NCBI RefSeq assembly: GCF_003788585.1
Contig: NZ_AYKG01000069.1
Coordinates: forward strand, 1-64,000
DNA: 64,000 nucleotides
Origin: Salinisphaera japonica YTM-1
GTDB lineage: Bacteria > Pseudomonadota > Gammaproteobacteria > Nevskiales > Salinisphaeraceae
Reading direction: 5' to 3'
Positions within the stretch are counted from its first letter, which is position 1. Each line of letters starts with the position of its first letter. Shown here one piece after another: positions 51,837 through 60,375 of this stretch. The notes under the pieces are model-generated. The model saw nothing but the letters and a program-made list of their open reading frames with translations. It was not told where the DNA came from and did not search any database. The position numbers were made by a program, and so were the translations under genes.

Positions 51837-52847
51837 ATGAAAAAGCCTCGTATCGGTATTCTGGGCGCTGGCTTCATTGCTGGTGTCCATGCCAACATCC
51901 TGGCGGACGATGACCGCGTTGAACTTGTCGGCGTGGCCGATCTCGTCGAAGACAACGCTGCGCGTCTAGCGACACGAATCGGCCACGCGCAAACCGGTTC
52001 ATCGCTAGAAGATTTGTTCCGGATGGATGTAGATACAATCTATGTCACGACGCCGAACACACGGCATGTGGATCCAGTCGTCGCCGCGCTTGAACAAGGT
52101 TTCAACGTTTTCTGTGAAAAACCCATGGCCACCGATCTTGTCGGCGGCGACCGTGTTCTGGCTGCCGCACGCGATTCGGCCGGCGTCTATAACCTCGGCA
52201 TGAACCGGCGTTACGCGTGGACACACGACAAGCTCAAGCAGCTCATCGACGACCGCCAGCTAGCACCAACAAGTGCCCAGTTCAAGCTCAACCGCGGCGA
52301 ACTGCTGCGCCCGGCCTGGACGGCCGACCCAGCTCAAACCGGAGGCTTTCTCTACGAAACGACGATCCACCAAATCGATCTGTTGCGGTATCTGCTTGGC
52401 CCGATTGCCACCCTGCGCTGTGCGGCTCGACAGACAATTTCAAGCACCGAGTTCGATGATTTCTCGATGCTGTTCACGTTTGTTTCTGGCGCAACGGCCA
52501 CGCTGAGTTCTTGCGCGCATTCGGGCTGGAGTTTTCCCTTCGAACGGGTCGAGATCTATGGACGCTACGCTACGGCCATGACCGAGGAGCTGGAGCGTGT
52601 GCGCTATGCACTGAATCTCGACGACACGGTGCACACCGAGGACTACACCCATATCGGCTTTGCCGATAAAGGCGGCTACGCAAAAGAAAACCGTCTGTTT
52701 GTCGATGCTTTGGTCAACGGTAGCGCGCCGCCGGTCGATGCCGAGGACGCGGCCGCACTCAACCTGTTGCTGGCCTGTATCTACGAAAGCGCGAACAACA
52801 ACCAGGAGATCGACTTCGCGGCACGTCGCCGTGAACACATCGGCTGA
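51837..52847 (+). CDS. Gfo/Idh/MocA-family dehydrogenase, divergent from the transporter
   Basis: A 336-residue NAD(P)-dependent sugar or inositol dehydrogenase. ATG 51837 follows GGGAG at a good distance. The Rossmann motif is GILGAGFIAGVH, the catalytic lysine is in CEKPMATD, and the catalytic-domain histidine is in TTIHQIDLLRYLLG. It is probably an inositol or inosose dehydrogenase (IolG/IolX/IolW-like); substrate not determinable. It is the only plus-strand gene of the iol cluster. Confidence 0.82.
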   Translation: MKKPRIGILGAGFIAGVHANILADDDRVELVGVADLVEDNAARLATRIGHAQTGSSLEDLFRMDVDTIYVTTPNTRHVDPVVAALEQGFNVFCEKPMATDLVGGDRVLAAARDSAGVYNLGMNRRYAWTHDKLKQLIDDRQLAPTSAQFKLNRGELLRPAWTADPAQTGGFLYETTIHQIDLLRYLLGPIATLRCAARQTISSTEFDDFSMLFTFVSGATATLSSCAHSGWSFPFERVEIYGRYATAMTEELERVRYALNLDDTVHTEDYTHIGFADKGGYAKENRLFVDALVNGSAPPVDAEDAAALNLLLACIYESANNNQEIDFAARRREHIG

Positions 52848-53015
52848 TGGACAAATAGCGCGAGACTTACCCGTGGAATAGACCGCGCCGCGCTATCTGC
52901 CTTGCTTTTATGGCCCGGCCGAATAGATCAGCAACGATGGACCCGATCGTAGTGCGACATGCGGGTATCGCGGGATATAACGGCACGCCGCGCCCAGCCG
53001 ACTCTCGTGTGCCGA

Positions 53016-54149
53016 TCAATCCTCGGCCACGTTCACCCAATGCCCGGCCCGGGCTGAATCGAGCGCCGCATCGATCACGCGGTGTACGGCGAGCGCATCG
53101 CTGAAGTTGGGCCACGCCTTCGGGCAGTGGCCGGTGCTCGCGGCGATGAAATCGCGCATTTGTATCGTAACCATGTCGTTGTAACCGGTGCCATGGCCAG
53201 GTGCCGGACAGAAGTCCCCGTAGTCCCGGTGGCTCGGCCCGATCGGGATACGTCGAAAGCCGGTCACACGGGCATCGTCGGTATGCGCATAGAGCTGTAA
53301 CTCGCTCAAGCGCTCCTGGTCGAAAATGATCGTGCCCTTGGTGCCGACGATCTCATAAGACAGGCCCATCTTGTGCCCGGTGGCCACGCGCGAGACGTGC
53401 AGCGACGCGCTCACGCCGCGGACGAACCGGAGCAACAGATCGGCCTGGTCATCGTTTTCGACCGGCACGCGCTGGCCGGTATTGTCGTCGGGCCGCTCGC
53501 GATGAATGACCCGTGTCTCGGCCATGACCTCCGCAATCGGGCCGAGCAGCCAGTGCGCCATGCCGATGGCGTGCGAGCCCAGATCACCGAGCGCTCCGGC
53601 CTTGCCGGCCTCGGCGGCCCGCATGCGCCAGTCCACCGGCAAACCCGGATCCGCCAAAAAATCCTCCACGTGGACAATGCGTGCCGAGACGATCTCTCCA
53701 AGCGTGCCGTCGGCAATCAAATCCCGAGCGAGCTGGGAGGCCGGATTCTTGGGATAGTTGAGCCCGACCATGCAGGCTAAACCGGTTTGTTCCGCAGCGT
53801 CGCGCATTTCGATGGCTTCTGCCGTATGGCTGGCCAACGGCTTTTCGCACAAGACGTGCTTACCGTGTTCAAGTGCCGCCAACACCATTTCACGGTGCGG
53901 CAACGGGGCTGCAACGATCACGGCATCGATGGCCGAGTCAGAGACAAGCTCGCGCCAATCGCCGGTATATCGAGCAAAGCCCAGCCGTGCCGCGGCCCGC
54001 TCGGCTGATTCGACCGAACTGGTGGCTATCATATCGGCGACGGGCCGGGTATCGAGCCCGAAAACAGCCCCCACAGCATGCAATGCAAGGGTATGCGTCT
54101 TTCCCATAAATCCGGCGCCGATGACACCGACGCGCCATGTCTTGTCCAT
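53016..54149 (-). CDS. Gfo/Idh/MocA-family dehydrogenase (second)
   Basis: A 377-residue oxidoreductase starting MDKTWRVGVIGAGFMGKTHT at ATG 54149, with GGGAG upstream. CEKPLASHTAEA holds the catalytic lysine and GDLGSHAIGMAHWLLG the conserved His. It is the last gene of the minus-strand iol operon, 26 bp after its upstream neighbour, and converges with the dehydrogenase at 51837. The 168-bp convergent gap (52848-53015) contains nothing I recognise. Confidence 0.82.
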   Translation of the reverse strand: MDKTWRVGVIGAGFMGKTHTLALHAVGAVFGLDTRPVADMIATSSVESAERAAARLGFARYTGDWRELVSDSAIDAVIVAAPLPHREMVLAALEHGKHVLCEKPLASHTAEAIEMRDAAEQTGLACMVGLNYPKNPASQLARDLIADGTLGEIVSARIVHVEDFLADPGLPVDWRMRAAEAGKAGALGDLGSHAIGMAHWLLGPIAEVMAETRVIHRERPDDNTGQRVPVENDDQADLLLRFVRGVSASLHVSRVATGHKMGLSYEIVGTKGTIIFDQERLSELQLYAHTDDARVTGFRRIPIGPSHRDYGDFCPAPGHGTGYNDMVTIQMRDFIAASTGHCPKAWPNFSDALAVHRVIDAALDSARAGHWVNVAED

Positions 54150-54175
54150 CGATAATCTCCCGGTCGTTCGTCGGG

Positions 54176-55357
54176 TTAGCAGCCCAACGTCGTGATCGTT
54201 TCGATATCCATCCACTGGCCGTCAGCGGCCGCAGACTTGCGTACGGCCTCGACGAACTGCAAGCCCAATACGCCGTCTGCCGTGTTTGGGTAATCCAGCG
54301 GGCCGCGTTCGGGCCGCACACCATCGCGACAGGCGGCGATCGCCGTGGCGGCATCGGAATAGATATTGGCAAAAGATTCCAGGAAGCCCTCGGGATGGCC
54401 GAGGCCGATCCGGGTCAGCGCTGCCGCCGCGTCGGACTGGGCAGCCCCGCCCTGTAGGATTGTTTCGCGACGCCCGTCCGGCCAGGCAATGGTCAGGTGG
54501 TGTGGGTCTTCGTGGCACCAGGTCAGTGAGGCCTTGGACCCGATCACGCGCAGACTCAGGCCATGCTCGGCGCCGGTTGCGGCCATGGTGATCCAGAACG
54601 CGCCGCGCGCCCCGCCCGCGAACCGCAGCATCACATTGGCGTTATCGTAAACCCGGCGGCCCGGCACCACGGTCGAGACATCGGCCGCAAGCGCTTCAAG
54701 CGACAGTCCAGACACATAACGCGCCAGATGATGGATATGCGTGCCCAGATCATAGATCACACTGGCTTCCCCGGCCTGGACCGGATCGGTACGCCAAGCG
54801 GCCTGCTTGTTGTCGGTGTCTTTTTCCACTTGGCCGGCGGCCCAGCCCGAGGCGAACTCGCCCTGCACCATCCGGACCTCGCCGAGATCACCTCGTCTTA
54901 CACGCACGGCGGCCTCGCGCACCATGGCATGGGCGCTGTAGTTGTGGGTCAAAACAAAAACGAGTCCCTTCTTCTCGGCCAGTTCGTGTAACGCCAGCGC
55001 ATCCTCGAGATCGTCGGTGATGGGCTTGTCACAGATGACGTGGATGCCATGTTCGAGAAACGCCTTAGATACGCCGTAGTGGCTGGCGTTGGGCGTGACC
55101 ACGGCCACGGCCTCGATACCGTCGTCTCGTGCGGCCTCGGCAGCGGCCATGTCTTCATAACTGGCATAGACCCGGGACTCATTGACGCCCAGCTCGCGAG
55201 CAGCGGCGCGGGATTTCTCAGCATCGCGCGAAAAGGCACCGGCCACCAACGCATAACGCCCGTCGAGCCGCATGCCGGCCCGATGCGCCGTTGCGATCCC
55301 GGCTCCGGGTCCGCCGCCCACCATGCCGATACGAATAGGTTTCTCGAATGCTTTCAT
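54176..55357 (-). CDS. Gfo/Idh/MocA-family dehydrogenase (third)
   Basis: A 393-residue oxidoreductase with the Rossmann motif GMVGGGPGAGIATAHR, the lysine in CDKPITDDLEDA and LGTHIHHLARYVSGL. Its EKKGLVFVLTHNYSAH and MVQGEFASGW segments set it apart from the other three. It lies after a 200-bp non-coding gap containing intergenic repeats and 26 bp before the next dehydrogenase. Substrate probably an inositol isomer or derived sugar. Confidence 0.82.
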   Translation of the reverse strand: MKAFEKPIRIGMVGGGPGAGIATAHRAGMRLDGRYALVAGAFSRDAEKSRAAARELGVNESRVYASYEDMAAAEAARDDGIEAVAVVTPNASHYGVSKAFLEHGIHVICDKPITDDLEDALALHELAEKKGLVFVLTHNYSAHAMVREAAVRVRRGDLGEVRMVQGEFASGWAAGQVEKDTDNKQAAWRTDPVQAGEASVIYDLGTHIHHLARYVSGLSLEALAADVSTVVPGRRVYDNANVMLRFAGGARGAFWITMAATGAEHGLSLRVIGSKASLTWCHEDPHHLTIAWPDGRRETILQGGAAQSDAAAALTRIGLGHPEGFLESFANIYSDAATAIAACRDGVRPERGPLDYPNTADGVLGLQFVEAVRKSAAADGQWMDIETITTLGC

Positions 55358-55558
55358 GAGGTTTGCCTCTTTGGGGGCTTTGTTCTTTCCTATCGCGGCT
55401 TACACAGATGACGCAGATTTGAAGACAAGTCATTCATTGACAGCCATCAGATCACGGCGTCGTCATGAGCTTCACATCCACTTATCTTCAATCTGTGAAA
55501 TCCGCGCAATCCGCGGATAGTCTTTCTGTCTTACGATCTTTCAGCCCGAGCAGCCCGC
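55358..55558. repeat. Intergenic palindromic repeat block
   Basis: A 201-bp gap inside the iol operon. CAGATTTGAAGACAAG (about 55417-55432) is nearly the reverse complement of CTTATCTTCAATCTG (about 55481-55495). The block at 55490-55518 (AATCTGTGAAATCCGCGCAA and on) is shared with 14487-14515. It is probably a member of the same decayed repeat family as the spacer after pyrB. Confidence 0.55.
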
Positions 55559-56722
55559 TCAGACCGTGACCCAGGCCTCGGACTGGCAAGACTGGTCAAT
55601 CGCTTCTAGGATGCGCTGGTTGTGGGCACCGAAGGCGAAGCTGGGAAAGCAGCCTTCATCGCCTGCGATGCCAGTCACCAGATCACAGACGTCGATCACC
55701 TTGGCGTCGTAGAAACCCAGGCTGCCGCCGCCGAAATCGAACGGGAAGAAGCCGGCGTATTGCGGCACCTGGGAGCCGGCCAGCAGCGTTTTGAAGCCGC
55801 GGTCGCGTTTGGGTTCGTCCATGCGAAAGACCTGCAGCTCGTTGAAGCGTTCGCCGTTCATGATGATCGTGCCCTCGGTGCCCGAGATCTCCCATTCCAC
55901 GCCCATGATCTTGCCGGCGGCGATACGCGAGGACTCGACCACGCCGGCCGCACCGGAGGCGAACTTGACCAGACACTGCGTTTGGTCATCGTTTTCCACC
56001 GCCCGCCATTCGGCATCCGCCCCGGCCTTCGACGAATAGCCGGCGCCGGGATCGGCCATGGGGCGCTCGTCGAACACGATCTGCGACTGGCCGCAGACCC
56101 GATCGAAGTCACCCATCAGATACTGAGCCACGCCGATGACGTGGGCCCCCAGATCACCCAGCGAGCCGGTGCCGGCCGCGCCGCGCGAGCAGCGCCAGGA
56201 CCACGGCAAATCGGGATCGTTGAAAAACCCTTGATCGAAGGTGCCGCGAAACCGCGTGAGGGTGCCGATCTCACCGCGCTCGATGATCTGTTTGGCCAGG
56301 ATCGCGGCCGGTGTCTTGATGTTGTTGAACGACACCATGGTCTTCACGCCCGCGGCCTCGGCCGCGTCGCGCATCTCGTCGGCCTCGGCCGTTGACATGG
56401 CTAGCGGCTTTTCACAATAGACATGCTTGCCGGCCGCGATCGCTTCCAGCGCCATTTCGTGATGGAACTGGTTGGGCGAAGTGATATCCACGACGTCTAC
56501 CGCCGGATCGGCGATCAGCGCGTGCCAGTCGTCGTAGGCCTTGTCGAACGCAAAGCGTGTCTTGGCCGCCTCGGCTAGCTCTTGGCTGACGTCGGCCACG
56601 GCATAAAGATGCGGGCGGCGCGGCAGGTCAGTATAGAGTGCGGCACAGCGCCAGAACGCCTCGGCGTGGGCCCGGCCCATGAAGCCGGTGCCGATGATGC
56701 CGATATTGAGTGGGTCGGCCAT
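55559..56722 (-). CDS. Gfo/Idh/MocA-family dehydrogenase (fourth)
   Basis: A 387-residue oxidoreductase starting MADPLNIGIIGTGFMGRAHA at ATG 56722, with GGAGA upstream. It has CEKPLAMSTAEA (catalytic lysine) and GDLGAHVIGVAQYLMG. Closely similar motifs in the gene at 53016 (GDLGSHAIGMAHWLLG, VENDDQ) suggest the two are paralogs. Probable inositol-pathway dehydrogenase; the paralog that is the true IolG cannot be told from sequence alone. Confidence 0.82.
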   Translation of the reverse strand: MADPLNIGIIGTGFMGRAHAEAFWRCAALYTDLPRRPHLYAVADVSQELAEAAKTRFAFDKAYDDWHALIADPAVDVVDITSPNQFHHEMALEAIAAGKHVYCEKPLAMSTAEADEMRDAAEAAGVKTMVSFNNIKTPAAILAKQIIERGEIGTLTRFRGTFDQGFFNDPDLPWSWRCSRGAAGTGSLGDLGAHVIGVAQYLMGDFDRVCGQSQIVFDERPMADPGAGYSSKAGADAEWRAVENDDQTQCLVKFASGAAGVVESSRIAAGKIMGVEWEISGTEGTIIMNGERFNELQVFRMDEPKRDRGFKTLLAGSQVPQYAGFFPFDFGGGSLGFYDAKVIDVCDLVTGIAGDEGCFPSFAFGAHNQRILEAIDQSCQSEAWVTV

Positions 56723-56887
56723 GAGAGATCTCCTTGTTTTTGATTGTCGACGCGCAGATGGGCGCCGGTCGCCGTATATAGAAAAAGCTGAGGCCAATAC
56801 GGCGGTCGAAATCGCGCCGGGTTTTTTGGTCAGCGATCAATCGGTCTTGCAATCGGCGTGCATCGGCGTATCAGCGTCTGTAGTGCA

Positions 56888-57859
56888 TTACTCGCCAAAC
56901 AGAGACCGCACGGTGTGCATGGCCTTGTCGGCGTATTCGGCTGATGGGGCCTGGCCGGGATCTTGTTCGGCCTCGACCACAAGCCAGCCGGTATAGGCAT
57001 CGCTCCTGGCGAATTCGATAACCGGCGAATAGTCGATATACCCGTCGCCCGGCACCGTGAACATGCCGACACGCACGCCGGTGTTGAACGATGCGTCGCG
57101 TTGGCGAACGTCGGCAAAGACATCGCGACGGATGTCCTTGAGATGAATATGGTTGATGCGACGGCCGTGATGAGCCAGCACACGGCCCAGATCACCGCCG
57201 CCGGCCACGATGTGCCCGGTATCGAACAACAACCCCACCGCGTCACCCGTCTCGGCCATGAGCCGATCGATTTCGGCCTCGGATTCGGCGACCATCATCA
57301 AGTGCGCGTGATAAGCCAGCTGTATGCCGTATTCGCGCGCCAGCGCTTCAGCGAACGCGGTTAAACGCTGGCCATAGGCGGCCCAGTCAGCATCAGCCAT
57401 GACCGGGGAGGCGGAGAGCGGCTCATTGAGCGGATCATCGCCAGGCATGGCGCCAGTTTCGCCGTAGACCATCACACGCGCGCCGTTGAGCGACAGCACG
57501 GCGGCGTGCTGGGCCACGTTGGCCAGCTCGTCCTCGACGCTGATCTCCGCCAGCCGGCCGGAATACCAGCCGGAGACGAGATCGGCGTTGCCCGCAGCCA
57601 GAAGCTTTGCGACCGCCCCCGGATCAGTTGGAAACTTACGGCCCATTTCCACGCCTTCGTAGCCGGCGGCCGCGGCCTCGGCGATGAAGGTGTCCACCGG
57701 CGTGTCATTGCCGAACTCGGCGATCACATCGTTCGTCCAGCCCAGCGGATTGATGCCCAGCCGCAGGCCGTGCGGGGCCAGCAAATCACGTGTTTTTTGC
57801 TGGCTGGTCTGCCAGTTACGCACAGGCTGTTCCTGCACGTCGGATGCCGTCGTGCTCAT
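56888..57859 (-). CDS. IolE-like sugar-phosphate isomerase/epimerase-fold protein (paralog)
   Basis: A 323-residue TIM-barrel protein of the xylose-isomerase-like family. It carries an N-terminal extension of about 30 residues before LRLGINPLGWTND, then YEGVEMGRKFP, LAYHAHLMMV, LLFDTGHIVAGGGDL and IHLKDIRRDVF. The metal-site residues typical of inosose dehydratases are present. It resembles the IolE at 59458 closely and may act on another inosose isomer or as an IolI-type epimerase. CAGGAGAG precedes ATG 57859. Confidence 0.8.
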   Translation of the reverse strand: MSTTASDVQEQPVRNWQTSQQKTRDLLAPHGLRLGINPLGWTNDVIAEFGNDTPVDTFIAEAAAAGYEGVEMGRKFPTDPGAVAKLLAAGNADLVSGWYSGRLAEISVEDELANVAQHAAVLSLNGARVMVYGETGAMPGDDPLNEPLSASPVMADADWAAYGQRLTAFAEALAREYGIQLAYHAHLMMVAESEAEIDRLMAETGDAVGLLFDTGHIVAGGGDLGRVLAHHGRRINHIHLKDIRRDVFADVRQRDASFNTGVRVGMFTVPGDGYIDYSPVIEFARSDAYTGWLVVEAEQDPGQAPSAEYADKAMHTVRSLFGE

Positions 57860-57908
57860 GATGCTCTCCTGAGAAAAGACGCCGGACGCTTGGCGCCCGG
57901 CGAGCCGG

Positions 57909-59408
57909 TCAGTGGGTCGGCATGGTGAAGGCGTTGTCCTGGGAGACGTTGTCTTCGGGCCAGCGCGCGGTGATGGTCTTCAATCGGGTATAGAAACGCA
58001 CGCCGTCGGCGCCGTGCACATGCAGCGGGCCGAACAGGCTGCGCTTCCAGCCGCCAAACGAATGGAAGGCCATGGGCACCGGGATCGGCACGTTGATGCC
58101 GACCATGCCCACCTCGATGCGTTCGGCGAAGCTACGCCCGGCATGGCCGGATTCGGTGAAGATCGAGGTGCCGTTGGCAAACTGGTTGGCATTGATCAGC
58201 TGGATCGCCTCGTCCAGGGATTCGGTGCGGGAAATACACAGTACCGGGCCGAAGATCTCCTCATCATAGACACGCATGCCGGGCTTGGTGTGATCGACGA
58301 GGCTGCCGCCGATGAAATACCCGTTCGGGTGCTCGCTGAAATCGGCCTCGCGGCCATCGATCACCAGCTCGGCCTCGTCGGCGGCGATACCGATATAGCC
58401 GGCCACTTTCTCGCGGTGCTCGGCGGTCACCAGTGGGCCCATGTCGTTGTCGTCGCCGTCGACCAGCGACGGGCCGACGCGCAGGTTTTCCAGTCGCTTG
58501 ACCAGTGCCTCGCGCAGCTTTTCGGCGGTTTCCGCGCCCACGGGCACAGCCACCGAGATCGCCATACAGCGCTCGCCGGCGCTGCCGTAGGCCGCGCCCA
58601 TCAGCGCATCGGCCGCGCCGTCGATATCGGCATCGGGCATGACCACGAGATGGTTTTTGGCCCCGCCCAGGGCCTGAACCCGCTTTTCGGCCTTGGAGGC
58701 CGTTTCATAGATATGCTTGGCGATCGGCGTAGAGCCGACGAAGCTCACCGCGGAGACGTCTTTATGCGTGATCAGGTGATTCACGGCATCGGCCTGGCCG
58801 TGTACGACGTTGAACACGCCGTCCGGCAGGCCGGCCTCCGTGAGCAACTCGGCCATGCGTACGGCGGCCGACGGGTCCTTGTCGGCGGGCTTCAATACGA
58901 ACGTGTTACCCGTGGCAAGCGCGATCGGGTACATCCACATGGGCACCATCGCCGGGAAGTTGAACGGCGTGATACCGGCGCAGACACCCACCGGCTGGTA
59001 CATGGAATAGCTGTCCACGCCGGTGCCCACATTCATGGAGTGCTCGCCTTTTTGCAGGTGCGGCATGCCACAGGCGAACTCGACCACCTCGATGCCGCGG
59101 GTCACTTCGCCCTGGGCATCGGAGAACACCTTGCCGTGCTCGGAGGCGATCATCCGGGCCAGTTCATCGCGGTGCTCGTCGAGCAGTGCCTTGTAGCGAA
59201 ACAGCACCCGCGCCCGGCGTAGCGGCGTGGTGGCGGCCCAGCCGGGCAGCGCGGCCTTGGCTGCGGCCACGGCCGTATCCACGTCGCCGGCGTTGCCGAT
59301 AGCGACTTCAGCCTGTTGCTCTCCGGTCGTGGGGTTGAACACGGCACCGCGCTCGCCGCTCTGGCCGGCAGTGGCCGCGCCGTTGATGAAATGTTGAATC
59401 TCGCGCAT
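57909..59408 (-). CDS. iolA: Methylmalonate/malonate-semialdehyde dehydrogenase (CoA-acylating)
   Basis: A 499-residue aldehyde dehydrogenase of the MmsA/IolA type. The catalytic cysteine is in GSAGERCMAISVAVPVG, and PFNFPAMVPMWMYPIALATG and ALGGAKNHLVVMPDAD are family signatures. In inositol breakdown it converts malonate semialdehyde to acetyl-CoA and CO2. It lies between the two IolE-like genes. The same enzyme also serves valine degradation, so both roles are possible. Confidence 0.92.
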   Translation of the reverse strand: MREIQHFINGAATAGQSGERGAVFNPTTGEQQAEVAIGNAGDVDTAVAAAKAALPGWAATTPLRRARVLFRYKALLDEHRDELARMIASEHGKVFSDAQGEVTRGIEVVEFACGMPHLQKGEHSMNVGTGVDSYSMYQPVGVCAGITPFNFPAMVPMWMYPIALATGNTFVLKPADKDPSAAVRMAELLTEAGLPDGVFNVVHGQADAVNHLITHKDVSAVSFVGSTPIAKHIYETASKAEKRVQALGGAKNHLVVMPDADIDGAADALMGAAYGSAGERCMAISVAVPVGAETAEKLREALVKRLENLRVGPSLVDGDDNDMGPLVTAEHREKVAGYIGIAADEAELVIDGREADFSEHPNGYFIGGSLVDHTKPGMRVYDEEIFGPVLCISRTESLDEAIQLINANQFANGTSIFTESGHAGRSFAERIEVGMVGINVPIPVPMAFHSFGGWKRSLFGPLHVHGADGVRFYTRLKTITARWPEDNVSQDNAFTMPTH

Positions 59409-59457
59409 GGGTAGGTTCCTTTCTATGATTCGGTTCTATGTCGTCGAGCGTAGCGCG

Positions 59458-60363
59458 TCAGGCTGTGTTTGCCAGCGACAACCCGGCGCGCTGTGCCGTA
59501 TCGCGAAGAAAACGATGGCTGCGCTCGGCCAGCGGCCACGAGGGCGCCACGCTCGGGTCCTGCTCGGCCTCGGCGACCAGCCAGCCGTCGTAGCCTAGCG
59601 CGGCCAGCCGTGCAAAGACGGCGTCAAAATCCAGATCGCCGTCGCCGGGGATCGTGAACACGCCGTCGACAACGGCATCCAGAAAGCTGGCGTTACGATT
59701 GTGCGAGCGCGCGATCACCGTCTCGCGCACGTCCTTGCAATGGACATGCACCACGCGCTCGCCCCAGCGGGCCAGCCAGTCCAGCGGGTCGCCGCCGGCG
59801 AAACGACAATGCCCGGTATCCAGCAACAGGCCAACGTGGTCGCCGGTGGCATCCATCAGCCGGGCCACGTCGTCGGTGGCTTGCACGGGCGTGCCCATAT
59901 GATGATGAAACGCCATGCGCACGCCCTCCGCGGCGAGATAATCGGCCACGGCGTCAAGCCGCGGGGCCAGCCGCGCCCAGTCGGCCTGGGTCAGGCGCGG
60001 ACGACGAGATACCGCCATGCCACGATCCAGATGCACACAGCGCGCGGTTTCGCAAAAGACCATCGTGGTCACGCCCGTGGCTTTCATGAGCGCCAGATGG
60101 CCCTGGAGCGCGGCGATCTCGGCGTCGGCGTCACGCGCCAGCAGATTCGAGGAATACCAGCCCGAGGCCAGCGCCACGCCGGCCTCGGCCAACAACGGAT
60201 TCAAGGCCTCGGACGTGGTCGGAAACTTGCGGCCCATCTCCACCCCGACATAGCCGGCGGCTCGAGCCTCGGCCAGACACTGGACGAGCGGCGTCTCGTC
60301 GCCCAACAGCGGCAGGTCATCGTTGGTCCAGAGCAACGGGTTCACACCCAATCGAACAGACAT
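59458..60363 (-). CDS. iolE: Inosose dehydratase IolE
   Basis: A 301-residue TIM-barrel dehydratase. ATG 60363 has AGGAGA upstream; a GTG one codon earlier is also possible. It has RLGVNPLLWTNDDLPLLGDE (the IolE hallmark), VGVEMGRKFP, AFHHHMGTPV, LLLDTGHCRFAGGDPL and VHCKDVR. It dehydrates 2-keto-myo-inositol. It follows iolD by 12 bp, in the order iolC-iolD-iolE. Confidence 0.9.
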   Translation of the reverse strand: MSVRLGVNPLLWTNDDLPLLGDETPLVQCLAEARAAGYVGVEMGRKFPTTSEALNPLLAEAGVALASGWYSSNLLARDADAEIAALQGHLALMKATGVTTMVFCETARCVHLDRGMAVSRRPRLTQADWARLAPRLDAVADYLAAEGVRMAFHHHMGTPVQATDDVARLMDATGDHVGLLLDTGHCRFAGGDPLDWLARWGERVVHVHCKDVRETVIARSHNRNASFLDAVVDGVFTIPGDGDLDFDAVFARLAALGYDGWLVAEAEQDPSVAPSWPLAERSHRFLRDTAQRAGLSLANTA

Positions 60364-60375
60364 CACGGGTCTCCT

